DNA from: Maridesulfovibrio sp050916235
Lineage (GTDB): Bacteria; Desulfobacterota; Desulfovibrionia; Desulfovibrionales; Desulfovibrionaceae
Length of the DNA stretch: 64,000 bases
Assembly (NCBI RefSeq): GCF_050916235.1
Contig: NZ_CP104854.1
Span: forward strand, 2,170,001 to 2,234,000
Direction of reading: 5' to 3'
Position 1 is the stretch's first letter; every line of letters starts with the position of its first letter. The position numbers were made by a program, and so were the translations under genes. The notes under the pieces were generated by a model. That model was not told where the DNA came from, did not search any database, and worked only from the letters and a program-made list of their open reading frames with translations. Of the stretch, positions 27,180 to 35,300 are shown in pieces.

Positions 27180-28010
27180 TTAAGCAGCTAGTTTTGGTTT
27201 ACGGTAAAATTCCTGTTCATATCGTTCGGGCGAGACATAGCCGATCCCGGCATGTCTGCGCTTCCTATTGTAGAAAATTTCAAGGTAGATGAAGATATCC
27301 TGCCTTGCCTGTTCCCGAGTTTTATAGATTGTGCGGTTTACCCGCTCTCTCTTCAGCTTGCTAAAAAAGTTCTCTGCTACAGCATTGTCCCAACAGTTTC
27401 CTCGACGACTCATACTGGTTACACAGCCGTGCCTGTGAAGAGCCGATGAAAAGGAGGAACTGGTATACTGACTCCCTCGGTCTGAGTGAAATAGCACCTC
27501 TCCCGTAGGACTGCGGTTGTTGATTGCCATGTCCAGTGCGTTACACGCCAGGTCTGCGTCAACTCGGTTGGACATGGACCAGTCGACTATCTTTCTCGAA
27601 AAGATATCCTGCACGATTGCCAGATATAACCACCCCTCACCTGTGGGGATGTACGTAATGTCCGATACCCATTTCTGATTTGGAGCACTGGCTGTGAAGT
27701 CCCGCGACAACAGGTTCGGTGCAAAAGAATCATCCCGTTTCGTTTTCGGGTAACGATGTTTGCGCACTGTTTGAGACTTCATCCCTTCAGCAGCGAGGAC
27801 GCGCCTTACGGTTTCCGGGCAGCAATAGAAACCGACTGCTTCGATTACGTCCTCATGTACTTTTCGGTATCCATAAACTCCGCCACTACCTTGGTAAGAA
27901 TCGCTGGCAGCTTGGCGAATCGTTTCCCGCCGTTTCTGCTGCTCACTTGGCAGCCTTTTTTGCCAGTCATAGTAACCACTTCTACTAACGGACAAAACTC
28001 GGCACAACAA
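27180..28010 (-). CDS. IS3-family transposase OrfB (copy A)
   Basis: The 276-residue DDE integrase-core protein (rve) has Asp in WVSDITYIPTGEG, Asp in LFHSDRGSQYTS and Glu in AENFFSKLKRE. It is probably made as an OrfAB fusion: OrfA contains the slippery heptamer AAAAAAG (complement of 28088-28094), and a -1 shift there opens straight into this frame (...KYAWISKQEGLYPVILLCRV). Copy A differs from copy B at base 27583 (KIVDWS versus KIVGWS). Confidence 0.92.
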   Translation of the reverse strand: MLCRVLSVSRSGYYDWQKRLPSEQQKRRETIRQAASDSYQGSGGVYGYRKVHEDVIEAVGFYCCPETVRRVLAAEGMKSQTVRKHRYPKTKRDDSFAPNLLSRDFTASAPNQKWVSDITYIPTGEGWLYLAIVQDIFSRKIVDWSMSNRVDADLACNALDMAINNRSPTGEVLFHSDRGSQYTSSSFSSALHRHGCVTSMSRRGNCWDNAVAENFFSKLKRERVNRTIYKTREQARQDIFIYLEIFYNRKRRHAGIGYVSPERYEQEFYRKPKLAA

Positions 28011-28054
28011 AATGACTGGATAGAGCCCCTCTTGTTTTGAGATCCAAGCGTACT

Positions 28055-28339
28055 TTATAGGGACTCCTTGGCAAAGTACGCCGCTGCCTTTTTTAAGATT
28101 TCATTCTCCATGCGAAGTCTGGCGTTTTCTTCACGAATCTTTTTCATCTCATCCGCTGCAGAAATATGCTCGAATCCCGGTGGAACATCTTTAATTTTGC
28201 CATATTTTTTAGCCCATTGTCGAATTGACCAGGAGCTACATCCAAGCTGTTCCGCAGCTTCGTTATATGAATAGCCAAGCTCAGTAACAAGCTTAGCGGC
28301 AGACTTCTTAAATTCATCTGAATACTTTCGGTTACTCAT
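28055..28339 (-). CDS. IS3-family OrfA, HTH protein (copy A)
   Basis: The 94-residue protein has an HTH_Tnp_1 motif (YSDEFKKSAAKLVTELGYS, EAAEQLGCS) and a C-terminal leucine zipper-like helix (EENARLRMENEILKKAA). It binds the IS ends and contributes the N-terminal part of the OrfAB transposase through -1 frameshifting at AAAAAAG near codon 83. Confidence 0.92.
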   Translation of the reverse strand: MSNRKYSDEFKKSAAKLVTELGYSYNEAAEQLGCSSWSIRQWAKKYGKIKDVPPGFEHISAADEMKKIREENARLRMENEILKKAAAYFAKESL

Positions 28340-28413
28340 GAGTGCGTCTCCATGAGCTGACCTTAACCTCTCGGAGACTGTCCGTCATCTATAGGGCATA
28401 TATGGACCCGCCC

Positions 28414-28639
28414 AGATGGCAAGTAATACTTTTAGACAAATCAAAAGTCAGATGCAGTCATATATCCGGCCTATTTATAAGCATTTTTCTGCTCTGGCCT
28501 TGATGGGAATCCGCGCTTTCGATCCTTATCACTTCATCGGCCATGTAGGCCTTGCCCTATATCAGGTTTTTCAAAAGCCGGTCTGACCTGTTTGCCCTCA
28601 AATATTTCTTGTGCATCTTTTAGGAGAATTCTTAGTAAA
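28414..28639 (-). ncRNA. Candidate bridge-RNA region of the IS1111-type element, copy A
   Basis: This 226-base stretch lies between the subterminal repeat and the 3' end of the transposase gene and has no ORF. IS110-family elements encode a bridge RNA in a non-coding end; in IS1111-type members it is expected downstream of the transposase, as here. I cannot fold it reliably by eye, so the call rests on position and on knowledge of the family. Confidence 0.35.
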
Positions 28640-29659
28640 CTATGCAACCTGACAATATACTTCATTTTTCTTTAGCACAGCCCAGATAATACGTGCGGTT
28701 TTATTTGCTTGAGCTACAGTTGCTTTCATTGTTCCTCGCCTATTCTCAACCGCTGCAAGCCATTTACTGCGCTGATCATCCTTATTCCTACATCGATAAA
28801 CAACGCTTCTGGCCCCATGAATTAGTAATTTTCTAAGATAGCTGTTGCCTCGTTTACTGATACCCATCAATCTATCTTTTCCTCCAGAAGAATGTTGGCG
28901 TGGTGTTAAACCGATCCATGCGGCAAACTGTCTTCCATTTTTGAAAGTATGCACATCGCCGATAGCAGAAACTAAAGCTGTTGCTGTCAATAGACCAATG
29001 CCTGGAATGTTCTGTAATTTTTGGCATTCAGTAGACAGTCTGGATAAATTCTGAAGTTGTTTTTCAATGTTGATAATTTTGCCATCCAAATCGACTAACT
29101 CAGTGTAAAGGTCAGAAAGATAATTTCTTTCAATTATTGTTAACTGGTTAGACAAGTCTTCAAAAAGAATCGGTAGCATATTGCGTATTTTGGATATGCC
29201 TTGAGAAACAGAAATTCCAGATTCCAGCAGAAGTCCTCTGATCTGGTTGCATAAACTTGTCCTGTTTCTGACCAACCGTTCTCTTATGCGATGCAAAGCT
29301 TGAAGACTCAGTTGTTCTTTGCTTTTTGTCGGGACAAATCTCATGTTGGGTCTAGATACAGCTTCACAAACGGCTTCAGCATCATTTGCGTCGTTTTTGT
29401 TTGTCTTGACGTAGGCCTTTACATACTGCGGTGGCATTTGATGAACATCATGTCCGAGTTGTTCTAATTCACGAGCCCAAAAATGAGATCCACAACAAGC
29501 TTCAATGCCAATTAGACAAGGTTTTAAATTCGCGAAATATGGTAGAATATTTCGCCGAGTAAGCCTTTTTTTCAAAACAACCTTTCCCGCAGAATCTACT
29601 CCATGAAGTTGAAAAACATTTTTTGCCAAATCAATGCCGATGGTACTAATATTTTTCAT
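28640..29659 (-). CDS. IS110-family DEDD transposase (copy A)
   Basis: The 339-residue protein has an N-terminal RuvC-like DEDD domain (TIGIDLAKNVFQLHGVD, CLIGIEACCGSHFWA, KTNKNDANDAEAV) and a C-terminal Transposase_20 domain with IPGIGLLTATALVSAIGD and WIGLTPRQHSSGGKDRL, containing the conserved serine. It moves the element without fixed target duplications, guided by a bridge RNA. The sequence looks intact and is identical to copy B. Confidence 0.93.
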   Translation of the reverse strand: MKNISTIGIDLAKNVFQLHGVDSAGKVVLKKRLTRRNILPYFANLKPCLIGIEACCGSHFWARELEQLGHDVHQMPPQYVKAYVKTNKNDANDAEAVCEAVSRPNMRFVPTKSKEQLSLQALHRIRERLVRNRTSLCNQIRGLLLESGISVSQGISKIRNMLPILFEDLSNQLTIIERNYLSDLYTELVDLDGKIINIEKQLQNLSRLSTECQKLQNIPGIGLLTATALVSAIGDVHTFKNGRQFAAWIGLTPRQHSSGGKDRLMGISKRGNSYLRKLLIHGARSVVYRCRNKDDQRSKWLAAVENRRGTMKATVAQANKTARIIWAVLKKNEVYCQVA

Positions 29660-29795
29660 TGGACCCGTTCCTTACGTTTGAGTTTGAACGTTACGTACAA
29701 GCTTAGTGGCAGTTTATGCTTACCGCTGTGAAAAAGCCAAAGAGTTTATGTACGGGCGGGTCCATCCCATTACTTCACAGAGAGTGAGGAATAAT

Positions 29796-31664
29796 ATGGC
29801 ATATGTTTCTCTAGAAGATTGGAGACCAATAGATGTAGATAGCCTAGAGCCAAACGCTTTTGAAGTTGTCAAATCAGACACAAATAAATTTGTTATAGCA
29901 GGTCCAGGAGCAGGTAAAACGGAGTTGCTGGCTCAGAGAGCATGCTATTTATTGCAGACAGGGATATGTCTGAATCCAAAGCGAATTTTGGCAATTAGTT
30001 TCAAAAAGGATGCAGCGCGAAATCTAGCTGAGCGAGTCAAAATGAGGACTTCGATTCAAGATGCTTCGCGTTTTGATTCATATACGTTTGATGCTTTTTC
30101 AAAGAGTATCCTTGACCGGTTCTATTTAGCTTTGCCAGAAGTATGGCGTCCTAGTCTGCCGTATAAAATAGTTAACTATACTAGAAGACAGTGGTCGGAA
30201 TTTCTTACTGGTGCGAATATTCCAAATTATATCGGACATATCAATACTCTCCAGGGACGTAACTGGGAAGAATTTTACAAGCATGATTTACTTGGAGAAA
30301 AGTTGCCTCAAGATGGGCTAGAAGTAACTGATGAGTTAAGTTGGGCTTCGAGTAAGTGGTGGGAAAATTCAATTAACACCGGTGGGGTAAGTAGGCTTAC
30401 TTTTCCAATGATTGGGCGGCTTGCTGAATTAATATTGAGATATAATCCGCAGTTGCTCAGAGTCCTGCAGCAGACATATCAATTTGTCTTTCTGGATGAG
30501 TTTCAAGACACAACGCATGTCCAATTTGATTTGGTTGAGACTGCCTTTGCCAGTGCAAACTCTGTTTTAACGGCAGTTGGTGATCACAAACAGCAAATAA
30601 TGCGTTGGGCAATGGCGTTAGATGATCCTTTTGGTCTGTTTCAAAACAAATTTAATGGAACAAATGTCCCGTTAATTAGGAACTACAGATCTTCCCCTGA
30701 TCTGGTTAGGATTCAAGATGCAATTTCCGCTATTGTTGATCCTAGTCCTAACGAGACAGAAGCCATGCAAGATACTGCTGTTGAGGGAGATGTTTGTTCT
30801 ATTTTTGAGTTTGAAGATGCTGCGCATGAGGCTGAATACTTGGCAGATTTAATCAGTGAAATGATTGAGGAACATGATTTGAACCCTCGTGATTTTGCTA
30901 TTCTCGCAAAGCAGCTAGTTGCTGACTATGTACCTGAATTAGATAGGGCTTTTAGAGAAGTTGATCTATCCGTTCGAGATGAGTCTCAGATACAGGATTT
31001 GTTGACAGAACCTTTTACAAAACTTGTATTACTTAGTTTGCGCTTGGCCTTCGGGGCGGAGTCTTATCAGCATTTGTGGGCAGAACTTTCAGGTTTGTTG
31101 GCGTTTCTACGCGGGGTTGATGACGATGAGAATGGTGTTAATCACTTACATGAGTCATTAGATCAGTTTTTAGATGAATTGAAGAGTAGTTATCTAGCTA
31201 TTCCTGACCAGAAAGAAGAGATAGATTCTTTACTGTCCTCGATTGTTGGATATTTTGAGGAACCAAGTATTAAGTCTGCTTATCCTGCATATCGACATGG
31301 AGAGTGGTTCGATGAATTAAAAGAGAATCTTTCTAGTCATTTATTTGAATATGTAACAGACTCTCAATCATGGGATGAATTGCTTGATTCATTTGAAGGT
31401 AAAAATTCTATTCCTGTTATGACGATACATAAGTGTAAGGGTTTGGAATTTCATACGGTTTTCTTTCTTTCACTTGAAGATAGGTCATGGTGGAGTTTTC
31501 AACGTGATCCCGAAGAAGCTCAATCTGCATTTTTTGTCGCGTTTTCAAGAGCGAAGCAGAGGATTGTTTTTACCACTCATAGAGGAGACCGTAGGAATCT
31601 TGTCGGTGGGTTGTATGAAGTGCTCATAGATGCGGGAGTCTCTGTAAGGAGTATTCAGAGGTAA
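29796..31664 (+). CDS. UvrD/Rep-like superfamily 1 helicase (cargo)
   Basis: The chosen ATG has GAGG seven bases upstream and gives 622 residues. Helicase motifs in order: Walker A AGPGAGKTEL (35-44), motif II FLDEFQDT (about 231), motif III VGDHKQQIMRW (about 264), motif IV RNYRSS (about 290), motif V MTIHKCKGLEF (about 541) and motif VI FVAFSRAKQRI (about 577). This is an SF1A 3'-5' DNA helicase, shorter than UvrD, like the helicases of defence operons. It starts only 18 bases after the IS, so the natural promoter and any gene before it may have been lost. It is followed at 106 bases by the nuclease-like gene. Confidence 0.85.
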   Translation: MAYVSLEDWRPIDVDSLEPNAFEVVKSDTNKFVIAGPGAGKTELLAQRACYLLQTGICLNPKRILAISFKKDAARNLAERVKMRTSIQDASRFDSYTFDAFSKSILDRFYLALPEVWRPSLPYKIVNYTRRQWSEFLTGANIPNYIGHINTLQGRNWEEFYKHDLLGEKLPQDGLEVTDELSWASSKWWENSINTGGVSRLTFPMIGRLAELILRYNPQLLRVLQQTYQFVFLDEFQDTTHVQFDLVETAFASANSVLTAVGDHKQQIMRWAMALDDPFGLFQNKFNGTNVPLIRNYRSSPDLVRIQDAISAIVDPSPNETEAMQDTAVEGDVCSIFEFEDAAHEAEYLADLISEMIEEHDLNPRDFAILAKQLVADYVPELDRAFREVDLSVRDESQIQDLLTEPFTKLVLLSLRLAFGAESYQHLWAELSGLLAFLRGVDDDENGVNHLHESLDQFLDELKSSYLAIPDQKEEIDSLLSSIVGYFEEPSIKSAYPAYRHGEWFDELKENLSSHLFEYVTDSQSWDELLDSFEGKNSIPVMTIHKCKGLEFHTVFFLSLEDRSWWSFQRDPEEAQSAFFVAFSRAKQRIVFTTHRGDRRNLVGGLYEVLIDAGVSVRSIQR

Positions 31665-31770
31665 TAATATATTAAACGAATATTGAAATTCGGGAGTGTT
31701 GTTTTTTTAAATATCATTTAAGTGTTGCGAAAGACTCAGTTTGATAAGTTCTATAGGAAAAGGTTGGCTA

Positions 31771-32301
31771 ATGACAGATATAAGATTTACTTCATTTCCG
31801 AGAACAGAGCCCGCTCCATCTTTTTTGGGAGAGGTTGTTAATGTATTCAAGCAGCATGAGATATTCGTTTCTACAAAGTCTTCAGCAAAAAACTTAAAAA
31901 GTGATGAAGTATTAAAAGTCCTTCGAGAAGATTTGGAACAAATTGGTTTCAGTGTTGAGAGTGGGAAAAAAAGTTGTCAAAAAGTCAAGCGCCCTGTCTT
32001 TTTTGGTGAGAATTCAGAACCTTCTCTTCAATATGAGATAGATGCCTATCATGAAATTAGGAATATTGGGCTTGAGATTGAAGCGGCCCGAGCCTTGGGT
32101 GGAAATGCTTTATATAGAGACATTGTTCAAGCACTAGTCATGGTAGATCTTGAGTTTCTTATAGTCGCAGTTCCACTTGAATATCGGTATGGGAAAAGTA
32201 ATGTCACGCGTGACTATCAGAAGGCTGTTGCTATTGCTGATGCTCTTTATAGTCATTCTCGGATTATTATGCCCTATGGAATGGGAATAATTGGCTATTA
32301 A
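31771..32301 (+). CDS. Predicted BamHI/BglII-like restriction nuclease fold protein
   Basis: The 176-residue product (start MTDIRFTSF with AAGG upstream) has a PD-(D/E)xK-like core: Asp91 in LQYEIDAYHE, Glu102 and Glu104 in GLEIEAARALGGN, then YRDIVQAL and hydrophobic strands FLIVAVP. An Asp...Glu-x-Glu set, with Glu in place of the usual Lys, is the BamHI pattern, and the EIE...RD spacing resembles BglII/BstYI-like enzymes. It lies between two helicase genes on the same strand. I infer a DNA-cutting role; target sequence and activity are unknown. Confidence 0.6.
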   Translation: MTDIRFTSFPRTEPAPSFLGEVVNVFKQHEIFVSTKSSAKNLKSDEVLKVLREDLEQIGFSVESGKKSCQKVKRPVFFGENSEPSLQYEIDAYHEIRNIGLEIEAARALGGNALYRDIVQALVMVDLEFLIVAVPLEYRYGKSNVTRDYQKAVAIADALYSHSRIIMPYGMGIIGY

Positions 32302-32391
32302 GCTGGCGATAAGCAACGTTGAGTTGACTTATTTATTTTGATAAGTTCCTGTTTTGATTTTTGTTTTCACATTTGAACATTGAGAGTAAAA

Positions 32392-35300
32392 ATGCCTGCC
32401 CCCAAACGTCTTTCGAAAAGTATTCTGTCTATGTTTTTGCGGACAAAGTGTGATCGTGAACTTTTTCTTTCTTTGCATAAGGATAAGGACCTTGCGTCCC
32501 ATAATATGCCGGAACCACTACAGGCTCGGCCAGGAATTGGAGTTCTTGAATCTGCTGGACGAGACTTCGAAGACGAACAACATGTTAAGCTTTTCCAAGC
32601 TTTCCAAAGGAATATTTTATGTCAGTCGTATAGAAATGGAAAAGTTGGAAAGGGGGAGTTGGGTAATTTTTTAGCCCAAGTAAAATGCACGCCTTCATTT
32701 ATATTGCAAGGTCATTTTTTAACAAAAGAATATCAATCATCAATGATGGGCAGGATTGGTGTTGATAATGGTGATATACAACTGCTGCCGCAGCTTGATG
32801 GATTAATTCCTGATATTGTTTTGGTCCGTGCAGCAATGCAAGGAGATGAAGAAGTTCGTCCAGATGGTAGCCGTATGCCAATTGATCTTGCACAAGATTC
32901 ACGTCTAAGTTTAACGGTTATTGATATTAAGCATACAAGTGAGGCCAATCCAAGCTACAGCGCAGAGATCGCTCTTTATGCGCTGTGTTTAGCAAATTGG
33001 CTAGCATTTAATGGGTTAGATGCAACTTACTACGTTACATCAAAAAATTACCTTTGGACTCGTTTCAAACAGGGGCAATCTGATTTTGAAAAAGCACTTT
33101 CTACCACTCCTTCCCTATCCGTTAACGAGTTAGTTGAGTCTCTATTGGCAGATTGCGAAGATGCTAATTTGCGGTTTTATCTTCCAACTGTTCTCCATTT
33201 TTTTAGAGAAGATTTGCCCCGTGTGATAAAAAAAGGAGATGCGTCTTCAAGCGGGTGGGGCGATCTGGAATGGCATGTTGATGGTCGGTGTAGTGCTTGT
33301 GATTGGTTGGGGCATGAAAAATGGGCTAATCCTAGTGACAAAAATAAGATTACTTCATTTCCTGATCATTACTGTTATACCGCAGCAGAACAGTTAGGAC
33401 ATTTATGTAGAATTCCAGGAATGACAAGGGGGGCAAGGAAAACATTAGAGAATAATTTAATTTGCACAGTGTCCCTCGCTGCACAGTCAACTCCGTCAAA
33501 TTGTGTTTATCAAGAACATAGCCATTTAAAAAAAGAGGCGGCCAAAATACCTGCTCGGGCACAAGCGATTGAAAATTCATCATTGGATATTGATACTTCT
33601 GCAGTTCTCGCTGCTCTTGCGCCATGGCCCCAGTTACATATTTCTATAGCTGTTAACTTTGATCCAAGTGCCGGCATCCTGACTGGACTGTCAGTAGTCG
33701 GAGTAGCCACAACTTATACTAAGGGATTAAGCCCAAAGCCTTTTAGAGCTCAAGGGTTCATTGTGGATCAAAAAAGTCTTGATGATGAGTGGGATGTATT
33801 AGAAGGCTTTCTGTCTCACTTATCTGATATTATAGAGCAAGGTGAACAATACGTTCAGCAGAATGGGAAAAACGGGTTAACAGCTCAGGTAGCATTTTGG
33901 GAAAGAAGGCAATTTGAAGAATTGTGTGCCGCAATGGGGCGGCATCTGCCTAGGGTTCTTTCGCTTGCTAGTCGAAAAACAAAAGCTCTAGCATGGCTAT
34001 TTCCTGCCGATGAAATACTTGAAAAAGATGGAGCGACAAGCCCTTGTGTCTTTTTTGCCGATGAGATTGTCCGGCGAGTTGTTTTTGCTCCAACCCCACA
34101 CGTAATAACATTGTTCGATACTTCAGAAATTTATTATTCAGGTACATATCCTGTTGTTGTACGCGATTCATATTTTAGGGAATTTTTAACGAATGGGATT
34201 CCGCGAGAACGTATCTATGAGATATGGAGTGGAGCTACAATTATTCGACGTGGAAGCAAAGCCATTCCCCGCAACACAGTAATTTCAGATTTCAACGAAG
34301 CTTTGATAAAACAGAGCCGAGCATTAAGCAGTGTTGTCTCGCGTTTGCGGGAAGATTTTCGTGGCAACTTGAAAGCGAATGCCCCAAAACTGAGTTTGTC
34401 TATTCCGCAGGGAGCTCGCAATGTTAGTTTCGATGGGAAAATGTGGGTCTGGTGGGATGAACTGGAATATCAAACAGGAAAACTTGATAGCCATATCCGA
34501 TTAGCTTTGGATGGAATTTCTTTAGAAGCGGAGTATGAGGCCATTCGTATGACGAACGGCAAACCTACGAATATTCCTGGTGAGTATGTTTTTGACGTGC
34601 TTCCTGGTTCCTTAGAAGCAAAGATGGAAGACGATCAAGGATACTTAGCCCTTGGTTCGGATCTGTTGCCGGGACTTCCTTTAAATAGTGCCAATAGCAT
34701 CTTAAAATCAGGATGTTCGCAGTTCTCGGGTGATCCTAACTTGCTTAACATGCCACTTTGGTCCTCGTTGACTGCGGAGTTGCGTTCGTTTGATAGAAAT
34801 AACAGGAAGGCAAGGCTTCATATTGGAAATTGGAAAGAGAGTTCGTTTTTTGATTATCTCGTAACGAATAGTTCCGTCTCTCTTCTTAATGATATTTTTG
34901 TGACAAAAGGAAAGTCTACATTTAATTGGGCGGAAATAAGTAGGGCAATATTGCAAGAGGTTGGAAATCCACCAATAGCGGTTGCAGACCCAAACGCAGC
35001 AGTGGCAATGGCCAAGAGTAAGATCCCTAAGCCTGGAAAAAGTAATATTGTTCCAGCTGCTTATGTATTATGGGATGCATATAATCTTCATAATACATCA
35101 ACAGTGTCAGTTGCTTCAGCCCAAAAAATTGCAGATTATGCTGAAATGCAGCATGGGCTTGATTCAAGTCAAACCGCAGCAGTTAAGAGTGCTGCAGAAA
35201 AAGCGTTAACGATTATTTGGGGGCCCCCTGGTACTGGTAAAACAAAAACTCTTACTTCTTATATTCATGGTGCTGTTTGGAATGCTAATGCTGAAGGTCG

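Larger units (their letters stand above)
28395..29768 (-). mobile_element. IS110-family (IS1111-type) element nested in the IS3 terminal repeat, copy A
   Basis: A 12-base subterminal inverted repeat, ATGGACCCGCCC at 28402-28413 and GGGCGGGTCCAT at 29754-29765, encloses a DEDD transposase gene, the signature of the IS1111 group. Assuming the group's usual 7- and 3-base offsets, the ends fall at 28395 and 29768 (or 28399 and 29772). Either leaves exactly 20 bases of the IS3 end outside, the number needed to restore a normal IS3 terminal repeat. Confidence 0.75.
27143..29777 (-). mobile_element. Nested IS, copy A: IS3-family element carrying an IS110/IS1111-type element in its terminal repeat
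   Basis: Identity to copy B (38619-41253) starts at TGAAATGC and ends at ATTACTTCA, 2,635 bases. The IS3 ends are TG and CA. The motif GGACAGTC lies at bases 21-28 of the left end. On the right, its inverted copy (GACTGTCC, 28376-28383) is followed by 20 bases to the CA end once the inserted IS1111-type element is removed. No 3-base duplication flanks copy A (GAA left, CAG right), so an adjacent deletion or rearrangement is possible. IS length and ends are seen; nesting is inferred from the geometry. Confidence 0.8.

Noticed and set aside
29706..29795. Longer N terminus for the UvrD-like helicase
   Set aside because: The extra 30 codons come from the IS end; the ATG at 29796 has a good GAGG and begins where helicase-like sequence begins.
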